64,000 nt of DNA. Source: Thermoplasmata archaeon (GTDB lineage: Archaea > Thermoplasmatota > Thermoplasmata > Lutacidiplasmatales > UBA184). The notes under the pieces were generated by a model. That model was not told the origin of the DNA and did not search any database. It saw only the letters and a list, made by a program, of their open reading frames with translations. A program made the position numbers and the translations under genes. This document shows, one piece after another, positions 16,857-24,858 of this stretch (position 1 is the first letter of the stretch; each line of letters opens with the position of its first letter). Location of the stretch: NCBI GenBank assembly GCA_022750115.1, contig JAKIWI010000008.1, positions 18,109 to 82,108 of the forward strand, read 5' to 3'.

Positions 16857-17125
16857 GGACTTTCCGGATCACTCCGTGGAAGCTCGGGGGACTCCAGTCC
16901 GTCGAGTCCATCCGTCAAGGAATCACGCGAATCGACCGGCCCCAACCCCGCCGAGGCGTCCTATCTGGGACCGCCGGTGCGCACACGGAGTCCGCCGGGG
17001 CTCAAAAGTCCCGCAATTCGCCCACAAATCGACCGATAGGGACACCCATCCCGTAACACCCCCGACCCGGACTGCTGGGACCCAGTCCGAAGGGGGGCCT
17101 TCCCCTTCTGCCAGACTCGGAAGGG
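16857..17125 (+). repeat. repeat family R1, copy B
   Basis: Shares GACTTTCCG, GGGGGACTCC, TCCGTCGA, then the core from GAGGCGTCCTATC through AGTCCCGCAATTCG and CACCCATCCCGTAACACC to CAGACTCGGAAGGGG with copy A. It lacks the last third seen in copies A and C. The promoter of the gene at 17195 begins 37 nt behind its end. Confidence 0.75.
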
Positions 17126-17161
17126 GTCCGGCTCGGATTCACTCCGATTATCTTGAATTCA

Positions 17162-17168
17162 TCAAATA
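17162..17168 (+). promoter_or_regulatory. TATA-like box TCAAATA before 17195
   Basis: TCAAATA starts exactly 33 nt before the ATG at 17195. The paralogue at 49070 has the same heptamer exactly 33 nt before its GTG, so the element is conserved and probably sets a leaderless start. Confidence 0.6.
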
Positions 17169-17194
17169 CTCCCGCTCCGAGTTCAGGGTGGGTC

Positions 17195-17524
17195 ATGTCG
17201 CTCCGATGGCGCCGCGCGGTGGCGGCAGTCTCGGTCGTCACCGTGGCCTGCGGCATCGTTCTGATCCTTCACCGAGTCACTCTGTTCCACGACGTTCAGA
17301 ACCAATCCGCTACGTGGAGGACACCTTGCCCTGCCGGGTACGGCCCGTGCCATGTTACCCCGCCCTGGGCTGGAGAGTACGAGCGTTCGCTTGCCGAGAT
17401 TCGCATCGGAGTGTTGGTGCTCTCCGCCGGACTCTCGGCCCTGGTCGTGGCGATTGCTTCGACGGTGCGAGACCGATGGCGAGCGTCGAGAATCCCGTCG
17501 TCGATCCAGGGCCAGCCCGATTGA
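17195..17524 (+). CDS. two-helix membrane protein with Cys loop (paralogue of 49070)
   Basis: 109 residues. Helices at about 8-28 and 70-90, loop PCPAGYGPC with two Cys and GEYERSL before the second helix; 49070 has NPCHGFC and GEYVQSV at the same places, and both start MS-R-RR. The C-terminal tail is basic. Not a named family; membrane location is clear, role unknown. The copy is preceded by R2, R1 and a TCAAATA promoter in the same order as its paralogue. Confidence 0.65.
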   Translation: MSLRWRRAVAAVSVVTVACGIVLILHRVTLFHDVQNQSATWRTPCPAGYGPCHVTPPWAGEYERSLAEIRIGVLVLSAGLSALVVAIASTVRDRWRASRIPSSIQGQPD

Positions 17525-17567
17525 AACGGGGACACCTTTCCATGTCGCCGCCGACATGGTTGGAGGC

Positions 17568-18071
17568 TCACCGGGGGAGATTCGGCGGGCCCGGCACTTC
17601 GCGCGCCCAATCTTCAGGACTGATCCTCCGTACCTTGCGGGTGAGGTTCCCCGAAAAGCTGAGGATGAACCGATTGAAATCCTCCCCGTACGGCCCACCC
17701 AGGCGCTGCCGAAGCCCGACCCGCTTCACATCCGAGTACTCCCAAAGGACGAGCAGCTCCCGACCTGTCACCTTCAGTCTCACGACCACTGGAATGAATG
17801 TCCGTGAATTTGCAGTGCGGACCGTGGTAATCCCGCCGCGCGTCTGGGAAGATTCAATCGCGTGACCAATATCACGAATGACTTTCTCCGCGGTTTGTAC
17901 CGGGTCCCGGGGTTGCCCGAGGTCAACAGGAGGTAGCTCCAGGGCGCGGGCCACTTGCTTGCTCACTGCGGCTGCCTCAAGCTCAAACCTGCTGAGCCTG
18001 GGCGAAGTGCGAGCTTCCCAAAAGGGGAGCTTTTCCAAAGCTTCGCTGATTCGAATCCCACCCGAGTCCAC
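17568..18071 (-). CDS. hypothetical cytoplasmic protein
   Basis: 167 residues, not recognised. The N-terminal half is helical (FELEAAAVSKQVARAL, QTAEKVIRDIGHAIES) and the C-terminal half is made of strands (RTFIPVVVRLKVTGRELLVL, RVGLRQRLGG, RFILSFSGN), similar in pattern to the beta domains of the membrane proteins nearby. No membrane segment. It is the last gene of the island before tRNA-Arg. A T-arm-like string at 18049-18060 is part of its codons 3-6. Confidence 0.55.
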   Translation of the reverse strand: MDSGGIRISEALEKLPFWEARTSPRLSRFELEAAAVSKQVARALELPPVDLGQPRDPVQTAEKVIRDIGHAIESSQTRGGITTVRTANSRTFIPVVVRLKVTGRELLVLWEYSDVKRVGLRQRLGGPYGEDFNRFILSFSGNLTRKVRRISPEDWAREVPGPPNLPR

Positions 18072-18140
18072 ACCAACCTCCCATGTTTCACGGAAGAGGT
18101 TCCCGCCCTGCGGAAGGGCGGGGTTCGGCGTCCGGTTTCA

Positions 18141-18245
18141 CGCCCGTGCTGGGATTCGAACCCAGGTCTGAGGCTCCGCAGGCCTCTAGGATAATCCAGT
18201 GTAGCGCGGAGGAAGGATCCTTCCGCGAAGCTACCCCACACGGGC
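18141..18245 (-). tRNA. tRNA-Arg (anticodon GCG) with D-loop intron
   Basis: Acceptor GCCCGTG/CACGGGC, T arm CTGGG-TTCGAAT-CCCAG, anticodon arm GAGGC-CTGCGGA-GCCTC with GCG at 34-36. Between G15-C16-T17 and the conserved G18-G19 stand 30 extra nt (18199-18228). Removing them gives D loop AGCTTGGATT and a 75-nt tRNA including discriminator G. CCA is not encoded. Its 3' end is repeated at 7438-7454. Confidence 0.9.
18199..18228 (-). other. predicted intron in the D loop of tRNA-Arg
   Basis: Exon GTAG pairs with intron CTAC to form a 4-bp central helix; CT^T and AC^T are the 3-nt bulges on either side, and an intron stem CGCGGA/TCCGCG caps the structure. This is a full bulge-helix-bulge motif as cut by archaeal splicing endonuclease. 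Boundaries are inferred from the motif and from restoring a normal D loop. Confidence 0.75.
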
Positions 18246-18332
18246 ACCCGCCGGTTGTTTTCTCCTTGGCGGCGGCCGAGCGACCCTCCCTATAAAACCC
18301 AGTTCACGCCGCGACTTCGACGCGCGGAGGCC

Positions 18333-18338
18333 TTTATA
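18333..18338 (+). promoter_or_regulatory. TATA-like box of gatD
   Basis: TTTATA lies 52-57 nt before the ATG at 18390 and 28-33 nt before an in-frame GTG at 18366. The latter would be a leaderless start, so the true N-terminus of GatD may be eight codons longer. Confidence 0.5.
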
Positions 18339-18389
18339 CAGGTCGGAACTCCCTCCGACGGAGCGGTGGTTCTTCGCCGAGCTCCGTCC

Positions 18390-19706
18390 ATGTCGGAGAG
18401 CGAGCCGGTCGACCCGTGGGAGCGGCTGCGCTCGCTCCCGATGGGGACGACGGTGGCGGTCATCCGATCCGACGGGAGCACATGGACGGGCGCGGTCGTT
18501 CCGCCGCATGAGTTCTCCGGCGCGAGGGTGATTCAGCTCAAACTCGCCAGCGGCTACAACGTCGGATTGCGGATCGATCCGACGGACCGCGTGACCGTCA
18601 CGGAACCCACCAAGGCGAACGGGAACGGCCTCCACAACTGGGGGAGTCCACCCGCCACCACCCCCACCGGCCCGTGGGTGGCGCTCCTTACGACCGGTGG
18701 GACGATCGCGTCTCGGGTGGACTATCGGACCGGCGGCGTCCGCCCGGTTCAGGGCGAACGGGAGATTCTCAGCTTCTACCCCGACCTCGCTCAGGACGGC
18801 CCCGTTCGCGTGGTCCCCGTGTTCGACCGGTTGAGCGAGGAGATCGGCCCGGAGGATTGGGACGAGATGGCCCGCCGAACCGCTGCGGTCTTCGCCCAGG
18901 GAGCGAGCGGCGTTGTCATCGCCCACGGAACCGACACGATGGCGTACACGTCGGCCGCGCTCTCCTTCCTCCTCGAAGACCTGCCCGGTCCCGTGGTGCT
19001 CGTGGGGGCGCAGCGCTCCCCGGACCGACCGTCCTCCGACGGGTTTACGAATCTCACGGCCGCCGTTCGACTCGCCCGCCATCCGGAGCTCGGGGAGGTC
19101 GTGGTCGTCATGCACGACGGTCTCTCCGACGACCGCTTCGCGGTTCACCGGGGCACGCGCGTCCGCAAGATGCACTCAAGCCGGCGGGACGCGTTCCGGT
19201 CCCGCAACGGTCCGCCGCTCGGCTACGTGGAAGGCCCCACCGTGCGCCTCGACCGACCCTTCCGCCCGAAGTCGAAGGGTCCCGCGAAGTTCACCGGTCC
19301 CCTCGGGACTGGCGCGACTATTCTCTGGTTTCATCCTGGGCTCTCGCCCGAGCGGGCGGCCTCGTTCGCCACCGGGGCGCGCGGGATCGTCATCGCCGGC
19401 ACCGGTCTCGGTCACGTTTCGCTTGCCCATCTCCCGTGGATCCGAGACTCCATCGCGAAGGGGACGGTCATCGCGATGACGACGCAATGCCTCGAGGGGG
19501 AGGCCGACCCGTTCGTCTACGCGACCGGCCGCGAGCTGGCCCGCGCGGGCGTCATCTACCTCGGCGACGCCCTCCCCGAGACGGCGTACACGAAGCTCCT
19601 CTGGGCGCTCGGCCAATCGAACGACCCGCAACGCGTCGGCGAGCTTCTCGCGACCCCCCGGGCCGGCGACCTCGAGGCGCGGCGCGAGGCCGAGGACCAC
19701 CCATGA
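18390..19706 (+). CDS. gatD: Glu-tRNA(Gln) amidotransferase subunit D (asparaginase-type)
   Basis: 438 residues. An N-terminal small beta domain (about 1-70) precedes an L-asparaginase-like domain with LLTTGGTIASR (first catalytic Thr), AHGTDTMAYT (second Thr and Asp), VGAQRSPDRPSSD, and TTQCLEG. With GatE it converts Glu-tRNA(Gln) into Gln-tRNA(Gln) in archaea; GatD makes ammonia from an amide donor. Its TGA overlaps the ATG of gatE (ATGA). An in-frame GTG at 18366 fits the TATA box better and is the alternative start. Confidence 0.95.
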   Translation: MSESEPVDPWERLRSLPMGTTVAVIRSDGSTWTGAVVPPHEFSGARVIQLKLASGYNVGLRIDPTDRVTVTEPTKANGNGLHNWGSPPATTPTGPWVALLTTGGTIASRVDYRTGGVRPVQGEREILSFYPDLAQDGPVRVVPVFDRLSEEIGPEDWDEMARRTAAVFAQGASGVVIAHGTDTMAYTSAALSFLLEDLPGPVVLVGAQRSPDRPSSDGFTNLTAAVRLARHPELGEVVVVMHDGLSDDRFAVHRGTRVRKMHSSRRDAFRSRNGPPLGYVEGPTVRLDRPFRPKSKGPAKFTGPLGTGATILWFHPGLSPERAASFATGARGIVIAGTGLGHVSLAHLPWIRDSIAKGTVIAMTTQCLEGEADPFVYATGRELARAGVIYLGDALPETAYTKLLWALGQSNDPQRVGELLATPRAGDLEARREAEDHP

Positions 19707-21565
19707 GGGCCGGGCTCGAGGTCCACCAGCAACTCGCCACGGGCAAGCTGTTCTGCGCCTGTCCGTCGGAGCTCTCCGAGACCGTCACGCGGACCGTCGA
19801 GCGCCGTCTCCGCGCCACCGGCGGCGAGAACCACGCGATCGACCCTGCGGCCGCCTTTCAGGCGTCCCGCAATCTCACCTACCTCTACGAGGCGACCCCG
19901 ACGAGTTGCCTCGTCGAGCTCGATGAGGAGCCGCCCCATCCCCTCAACGGCGAGGCGCTCGACGTCGCGCTCACGATGGCGCTCCTGCTCGGCGCTCGCC
20001 CGCTCGACGAGGTCGAGGTGATGCGGAAGATCGTCGTCGACGGCTCCAACACGTCCGGCTTTCAGCGGACGGCGCTCGTGGCGGTGGACGGGCGGCTCGA
20101 GGTCGGCGGCCGTTCCTACTCGATCCCGACGATCTGCCTCGAGGAGGACGCGTGCCGGCGGGGCGCCGAGTCGAAGCTGGGCGTCCACTTCCGCCTGGAC
20201 CGCCTGGGGATCCCGCTCGTCGAGATCGCGACCGGCCCGGAGATCCAGAGCGGCGAAGAGGCGCGGACGGTCGCCGAGGAGATCGGGCTCCTCCTGCGGG
20301 CGACGCGGCGGGTCCGACGTGGGATTGGGTCCATCCGCGAGGATGTCAACGTCTCGGCCGAGGGCGGGGCCCGCGTCGAGCTGAAAGGGGTCCAGGAGCT
20401 ACGACTCGTCCCGCAGTACGTCGACGGCGAGGTGGCGCGCCAACGCGCCCTCCTCGAGGTTCGCGACGAACTGAGCCGGCGGCACGCCAGCGTGCCGAAC
20501 GACGCGCCGACCGACGTCACCGAGGAGCTCCGCGGTCTGGGGAGCGGTCCGCTCGGCGACACGGTTCGCCGGGGAGGCGCCGTGCTCGGCATCGCCCTTC
20601 TCGGGTTCTCGGGGCTCCTCGCACCGCCGGGCGGAACCCGCGAACGGCTGGGCCGCGAGCTCGCCGACCACGCCCGCACGACCGGAGTCCGCGGCCTGTT
20701 CCACTCCGACGAGATCCCCTCGCAGGGGATCGAAGGGGGGATCAACCTCGCACTCCGAAATCGACTTCGCGCGACGGGTCCGCAGGATGCATTCGTCCTC
20801 GTGGCGGCTCCCACGCCCGAGGAGGCGAACCGGGCGCTCGCCGCGATCCGGGCACGCGCGGCCCAGGCGCTCGAAGGCATTCCCGCCGAAACGCGCGACC
20901 CGCTCCCCGACGGCCGGACGCGGTTTTCGCGCCCGCTCCCCGGTCGCGACCGGATGTATCCGGAGACCGACGTCCCCCCCATCGCGGTCAGCGCGGAGCG
21001 ACTTCGGACGCTGCGCGCCCACCTGCCGGAGCGTCCCTCCGAGACCCGCGCGCGCCTGCTCGCGAAGTACTCCCTCTCCGAGGACGTCGCGCGCGCCCTC
21101 CAGAAGGCGGCGGATGTGGACCGGTTCGAGGAACTGGTGGCCCGCGGCCACACGAGCGCCCTGGTGGCGCAACTGCTCGCCAGGGAGATCCCCGCGACGG
21201 GGGACGACGAGCCGTTCGATTTCCCGACCGAGCTGCTGGACGAGCTACTCACCGCAGTCGAGCACGGGACCTTCGCAAAGGAAGGGATCGGCCCGGTCGT
21301 CGCCGCGCTCGCGGCTGGCGCCCCGACAGTCGCCGACGCCATCGCGAAGAGCGGCCTCTCCGGCATGGACCGCACCCAGCTCGAATCGATCGCATCGGCG
21401 ATCGTCGCGAAGAACGAGGCGCTGATCGCCTCCCGCGGCGAAGGTGCCTTTTCCCCTCTGATGGGGGATCTCATGCGGGAAGTGCGCGGCCGGCGTGACG
21501 GACAAGAGGTCGCCGAGGTCCTCCGCGTCGCCCTGGCCCGGCGGTCCGCGCCGGGAACCACGTGA
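19703..21565 (+). CDS. gatE: Glu-tRNA(Gln) amidotransferase subunit E
   Basis: 620 residues, full length for the family. N-terminal GatB/E kinase domain opens with RAGLEVHQQLATGKLFC and has KIVVDGSNTSGFQRT and GIGSIREDVNVS; a GAD-type insertion (about 275-400, with RGLFHSDEIPSQGI) and the tRNA-binding helical tail follow (YPETDVPPI then helices to the end). It activates Glu-tRNA(Gln) by phosphorylation and amidates it with ammonia from GatD. Presence of GatDE implies charging of tRNA-Gln by the indirect route. Confidence 0.95.
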   Translation: MRAGLEVHQQLATGKLFCACPSELSETVTRTVERRLRATGGENHAIDPAAAFQASRNLTYLYEATPTSCLVELDEEPPHPLNGEALDVALTMALLLGARPLDEVEVMRKIVVDGSNTSGFQRTALVAVDGRLEVGGRSYSIPTICLEEDACRRGAESKLGVHFRLDRLGIPLVEIATGPEIQSGEEARTVAEEIGLLLRATRRVRRGIGSIREDVNVSAEGGARVELKGVQELRLVPQYVDGEVARQRALLEVRDELSRRHASVPNDAPTDVTEELRGLGSGPLGDTVRRGGAVLGIALLGFSGLLAPPGGTRERLGRELADHARTTGVRGLFHSDEIPSQGIEGGINLALRNRLRATGPQDAFVLVAAPTPEEANRALAAIRARAAQALEGIPAETRDPLPDGRTRFSRPLPGRDRMYPETDVPPIAVSAERLRTLRAHLPERPSETRARLLAKYSLSEDVARALQKAADVDRFEELVARGHTSALVAQLLAREIPATGDDEPFDFPTELLDELLTAVEHGTFAKEGIGPVVAALAAGAPTVADAIAKSGLSGMDRTQLESIASAIVAKNEALIASRGEGAFSPLMGDLMREVRGRRDGQEVAEVLRVALARRSAPGTT

Positions 21566-22287
21566 CCGGGGCGAAGGGGCGACGCCCCAAGCTTCGCGCT
21601 CTCGTCACGGACATCGACGGCACGCTGACCGATGCGTCGCGCCGCCTGAACCTCGATGCCGTCGGCCTCCTTCGAGTCCTCCAGGACTCGGGCGTCGTTG
21701 TCGTCCTCGCGACGGGGAACGTTCTTCCCGTGGCGCTCGCGATCCACCGCTCCGTTGGGCTCACCGGACCGATCGTCGCCGAGAACGGCGGATTGATCTA
21801 CCGTCGGGTCGACGGCCACGACGAGGTGGAGACGCTCGCGCGGCGCTCCGTCGCACTGGCGGCGTACCGCAAGCTCCTCGCGAAGGGGATTCCGGTGCAG
21901 CGGCTGTTCACCGACCGATGGCGCGAGACCGAAGTGGCGCTCGAACCGTCGGGCGACCTCGCGAAGATCCGCCGCGTCCTCCGCGGGACCTCGGCGGCCG
22001 TCGAGTCGACCGGCTACGCGATCCACCTGATGGAGCGAGGAGCGGGAAAGCGGTCGGCGCTCGACCGCGCCATCGAGCCGCTGGGCCTCTCACTCCGCGA
22101 CTGCGTCGTCGCCGGCGATGGCGACAACGACGTCGGGATGCTGCGCGCGGCGGGGTTCGGGATTTCGTTCCCGAACGGGAGTCCGAGGGCCCGCGCCGCC
22201 GCCGATTACGTCAGCCGGGAGCCGTACGCTCCGGGGTTCGTCGAAGCGCTTATGCGGAGCGGCATCGTCGCCCGCTCTGTCCGATAG
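21562..22287 (+). CDS. phosphoglycolate phosphatase, archaeal HAD type
   Basis: 241 residues of the HAD superfamily, subclass IIB. Motif I is DIDGTLTD at about residue 17, motif II ATGN, and motif IV GDGDNDVGML. Length and cap layout match archaeal phosphoglycolate phosphatases (TA0175-like), which remove phosphate from 2-phosphoglycolate; related sugar-phosphate substrates cannot be ruled out. GTG start overlaps the gatE stop (GTGA), so translation is coupled within the gatDE operon. Confidence 0.88.
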   Translation: MTGAKGRRPKLRALVTDIDGTLTDASRRLNLDAVGLLRVLQDSGVVVVLATGNVLPVALAIHRSVGLTGPIVAENGGLIYRRVDGHDEVETLARRSVALAAYRKLLAKGIPVQRLFTDRWRETEVALEPSGDLAKIRRVLRGTSAAVESTGYAIHLMERGAGKRSALDRAIEPLGLSLRDCVVAGDGDNDVGMLRAAGFGISFPNGSPRARAAADYVSREPYAPGFVEALMRSGIVARSVR

Positions 22288-22301
22288 GGAGCTCGGCACA
22301 G

Positions 22302-22505
22302 ATGCTCGTCGGGACCTGCCAGAAGTGCGGCGCGCCGGCGACCCTTCGCTGTGCGTTCTGCGGTCGAACGTTCTGTCGCAACTGCCTCGACTCCGACGAG
22401 CGGCTGTGTTCCGACTGTCTCACGATGCAGAAGGCCGCCAAGGGACCCGCGGGTGCGCGTCTTCCGCCGTCGCGGCGGATGGCACCGTCGGACGTTCGTC
22501 GGTAA
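22302..22505 (+). CDS. small zinc-finger protein
   Basis: 67 residues with eight Cys in four pairs: CQKCG, CAFCG, CRNC and CSDC, the cross-brace pattern of B-box or HIT-type zinc fingers that bind two zinc ions. The last 25 residues are basic and unstructured. No enzymatic domain. It begins 14 nt after the phosphatase gene on the same strand and is probably the last gene of the gatDE operon. Confidence 0.75.
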   Translation: MLVGTCQKCGAPATLRCAFCGRTFCRNCLDSDERLCSDCLTMQKAAKGPAGARLPPSRRMAPSDVRR

Positions 22506-22510
22506 CCGCG

Positions 22511-22828
22511 CTAGTAGGGAAAACCGGGAATCCGGATCGGCCCGGGAGCCGATTCCCGGGCCATCCAGAGGAGCGCGATGCCGAAGAAGCCCGTGAGCAC
22601 GCCCATGATCAGGAACGCCCAGGCGTACGGCCCGTACGACGGGTAAATTCTCCAGAGCCCGACGACCCGCCCGCCGGCGTGGGCGGACGCGTGCAGCAGG
22701 ACGTTCAGGAATACACCGAGACCCCAACCGAGGAACAGGAACAGCCCGCCCGCGATCTGGAACCCGGCGCGCTCGTCGCCGCCTTCGTCCTCCGGCTCGA
22801 CGGCCGGGGTCTCTTGGAGGTCCGTCAC
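22511..22828 (-). CDS. two-helix membrane protein downstream of rpl11 cluster
   Basis: About 105 residues. After an acidic leader, helices run at about 22-42 (AGGLFLFLGWGLGVFLNVLL) and 66-88 (YAWAFLIMGVLTGFFGIALL), with a loop rich in Tyr, Pro and His. GTG at 22828, five nt after the upstream stop, is the most compact start; the frame extends further but would overlap that gene. Last gene of the ftsZ-secE-spt5-rpl11 run. Not recognised. Confidence 0.65.
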   Translation of the reverse strand: MTDLQETPAVEPEDEGGDERAGFQIAGGLFLFLGWGLGVFLNVLLHASAHAGGRVVGLWRIYPSYGPYAWAFLIMGVLTGFFGIALLWMARESAPGPIRIPGFPY

Positions 22829-22833
22829 GGCGC

Positions 22834-23130
22834 CTACGCGAAGCCGGGGACCGACTTCGCGTCGCGGGGCGACGGGCGCATCGGGGACTTGCGGAGCTCC
22901 TTCGGGCACTCCACGAGCCGCACCATCGGGGCGGACTGGACGATGTACGCCGGGAGTCCCGTGTTCGGGTCGTTGCCCGCGCGCAGGATGTTCATGATCT
23001 CGAGCTTGACCTCGATGATGGAGCCGTCCTTCAGCTTCAGGCGGATCCGTCCGTCGCCCTCGAGCGGGGAGTAGTCGACGATCTCGGCGTTCGAGAGATC
23101 CGGCTGCTGGCCGGGGACGCCGCCCATCAT
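22834..23130 (-). CDS. conserved-looking hypothetical protein next to L11
   Basis: 98 residues, not recognised. The central part is a small beta barrel pattern (AEIVDYSPLEGDGRIRLKLKDGSIIEVKLEI, quoted here only in part by its strands VDYSP, RIRLKL, IIEVKLEI), followed by a Pro-rich loop and VRLVECPKEL. Its start overlaps the stop of rpl11 by 4 nt, so it is translationally coupled to a ribosomal-protein gene. A role linked to translation or nucleic-acid binding is a guess. Confidence 0.65.
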   Translation of the reverse strand: MMGGVPGQQPDLSNAEIVDYSPLEGDGRIRLKLKDGSIIEVKLEIMNILRAGNDPNTGLPAYIVQSAPMVRLVECPKELRKSPMRPSPRDAKSVPGFA

Positions 23131-23594
23131 GTGGCGCTCCGCTTGGCGATGCGCTCCTTGAGCAACGCCCGGGGGTCCTGGCCGTCGACGGTGAGGCCCA
23201 TCGAGACGCAGGTGCCGATCACCTGGTTGACCTTCTCCTCGGGGCCCTTGCCGAACAGGTCCTCGCCCTTCGCTTCCGCGATGCGTCGGATGGCCTCGAG
23301 CTTGACGTCCCCGACGGACTCGGTCCCCGACTTGCCGGAGCCCTTCTCCTTCCCCGCTTCCTTGAGGAGGAGCGCGGCAACGGGCGGGCGACCGACGACC
23401 AGAGTGAAGGCACGAGTCGCGGGGTCGACCTTGATGATGACCGGGACCTTCATCCCGGCGAATCCCTTTGTCTGTTCGTTGATCTGCTGAACGACCTGGA
23501 CGACGTTCACGCCGAGCGGCCCGAGGGCCGGTCCGAGCGGGTTCCCCGGCGTCGCCTTTCCGCCTTCGACGAGGACGCTTACTTCATCCGCCAC
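23127..23594 (-). CDS. rpl11: large ribosomal subunit protein uL11
   Basis: 155 residues. The N-terminal domain has the family signature GKATPGNPLGPALGPLGVN and the C-terminal RNA-binding domain ends with VIGTCVSMGLTVDGQDP. It sits at the GTPase-associated centre of the 50S subunit. Gene order Spt5-L11 is conserved in archaea; here the start overlaps the end of spt5 by 11 nt. L1, L10 and L12, which often follow, are not in this window. Confidence 0.96.
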   Translation of the reverse strand: MADEVSVLVEGGKATPGNPLGPALGPLGVNVVQVVQQINEQTKGFAGMKVPVIIKVDPATRAFTLVVGRPPVAALLLKEAGKEKGSGKSGTESVGDVKLEAIRRIAEAKGEDLFGKGPEEKVNQVIGTCVSMGLTVDGQDPRALLKERIAKRSAT

Positions 23595-24591
23595 TCTTCC
23601 CGCCTCCCTTCTCCAACATGCGTACGTGGTCGCCGCGGACGGTGACCGGGATCGGAACGACCGCCTCGATCAGCTCCACGGTGATCTCTTCCTTGGCCTG
23701 GTCGATCTTCTTCACGCGGGCCTTCTCGCCCTTGAACGGTCCGGCGATGAGCTCGACGATCGCGCCCTCGACGAATCCTTCGACGGTGATGCGCGGCAAG
23801 AGCAGCGGCTCGACTTCCTTCAGCGTCGTCTCGCCGGCGACGAGGCCGCGGGCCTTTCGGATCCCGTGGAGCATCTCGCGGACGCCCTCGAAGCTCATCC
23901 CCTCGGCGAAGACGTAGCCGCGGAGTCCCGACGGGACCAGGAGAGCGAACACGACGTCGGGCTTCTCCTCGGCGCGCGCGAGGAGGGTGTCGGCGACCTC
24001 CGTCTCGTAACCCCGGGCGCTCTTGATCGCAAGGACCGCCTGACGAGCGGCGCATCCGAGCGTGAGGGTCACGGGCTTGGTGTCGTCGTCCCATAGGGCG
24101 GAGAGTCGGATCTCGACGCGGTCGCCGTACCGGACGCCGACGGGCGCCGTGATCTGAAACGCCAGCGGGACCGCGGCGGTCGGCGCCATCGGGACGTTGG
24201 TCTTCTCGTGGCGCTTCACGAGCTCCGAGAAGCTCCGCTTGCCCGGCGGGAGCCATTGGACGGGCCACTCGGCACCCTCGCCCGGGTAGGTCGAAGTGTA
24301 GACGACCTCGACGCTCAGGTGGACGGTGCCCGATTCGGTGTGAGCGCTGCTCATCACCGCGGAGAGGGTCGTGATGGTGCCGGCCGTCACCTCGCGGACG
24401 GTGTCGTCGGCCGCCTTCAGGGTCAGGAGTCCGGGGATCTCCTTCTTGACGACGGGCGCCGCCGTCGGCGTGCCCACGACCACCGCGGAGGGGGTCGACA
24501 CGGCCGGCGCGGGAGACTTCGGCGCCGACGGGTGGGCGGACTCCTCGCCCGTCAGAAGACCGATGCCCTCGTCGTTGGGGTTGCCGCTCAT
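23584..24591 (-). CDS. spt5: transcription elongation factor Spt5 (NusG) with long N-terminal extension
   Basis: 335 residues, about twice the usual archaeal Spt5. The canonical part is at the end: NGN domain about 185-265 (KSARGYETEVADTLL, GLRGYVFAEG) and KOW domain about 275-330 (GAIVELIAGPFKGEKARVKK). The first 185 residues are extra: a Pro/Ala-rich linker to about 60, then a beta-rich module with LLTLKAADDTVREVTAGT, WPVQWLPPGKRSF and RYGDRVEIRLSALWDDD, which looks like an Ig- or archaellin-like sandwich. Start ATG 24591 lies 8 nt after secE. With Spt4 it makes RNA polymerase processive. Confidence 0.92.
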   Translation of the reverse strand: MSGNPNDEGIGLLTGEESAHPSAPKSPAPAVSTPSAVVVGTPTAAPVVKKEIPGLLTLKAADDTVREVTAGTITTLSAVMSSAHTESGTVHLSVEVVYTSTYPGEGAEWPVQWLPPGKRSFSELVKRHEKTNVPMAPTAAVPLAFQITAPVGVRYGDRVEIRLSALWDDDTKPVTLTLGCAARQAVLAIKSARGYETEVADTLLARAEEKPDVVFALLVPSGLRGYVFAEGMSFEGVREMLHGIRKARGLVAGETTLKEVEPLLLPRITVEGFVEGAIVELIAGPFKGEKARVKKIDQAKEEITVELIEAVVPIPVTVRGDHVRMLEKGGGKSGG

Positions 24592-24599
24592 CGGTCGCC

Positions 24600-24851
24600 C
24601 TACAGGCCCAGTTGGGAGAGGTAGTTCGCCCACAACCATGGGCCGATCTGCGTGAAGAAAATGTAGATCGTGAACCCGATCGAGCCGATCAGGACCGCTC
24701 CGATCCACGTGACCTCGAGGACGCGGACGTACTCGTCCACCGCGGGCTTGCGCGCCATGCGGAGCACGCGGCCGAACTTCCCGTGGCCCACGCCGCGCAG
24801 CCGGCCGTCAAAGCCGTCCTGCACCCGGCGGGCGCGGTCGAGGAACGCCAT
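24600..24851 (-). CDS. secE: protein translocase subunit SecE (Sec61 gamma)
   Basis: 83 residues: amphipathic helix (GKFGRVLRMARKPAVDEYV) followed by a single membrane helix (IGAVLIGSIGFTIYIFFTQI), the exact build of archaeal SecE/Sec61-gamma, which clamps the SecY channel. A short extra C-terminal stretch follows. Located between ftsZ (7 nt) and spt5 (8 nt), the usual archaeal order, in one operon. Confidence 0.93.
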   Translation of the reverse strand: MAFLDRARRVQDGFDGRLRGVGHGKFGRVLRMARKPAVDEYVRVLEVTWIGAVLIGSIGFTIYIFFTQIGPWLWANYLSQLGL

Positions 24852-24858
24852 GTTTCAC

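Larger units (their letters stand above)
7438..18158. mobile_element. candidate genomic island inserted at tRNA-Arg
   Basis: GCCCGTGCTGGGATTCG occurs at 7438-7454 and again, identical and in the same orientation, at 18142-18158, where it is the 3' end (acceptor and T arm) of the tRNA-Arg gene. This is the geometry left by integration into a tRNA 3' end. The 10.7 kb between hold a toxin-antitoxin pair, small membrane and secreted proteins, three decayed or interrupted genes and repeats, with no core gene. No integrase was recognised, so the element would be a remnant or mobilised in trans. Confidence 0.45.

Noticed and set aside
18047..18062. A T-arm-like string (GATTCGAATCCCA) that could mark another tRNA
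   Set aside because: It lies in codons 2-7 of the hypothetical gene 17568-18071, and no acceptor or anticodon arm can be built around it.
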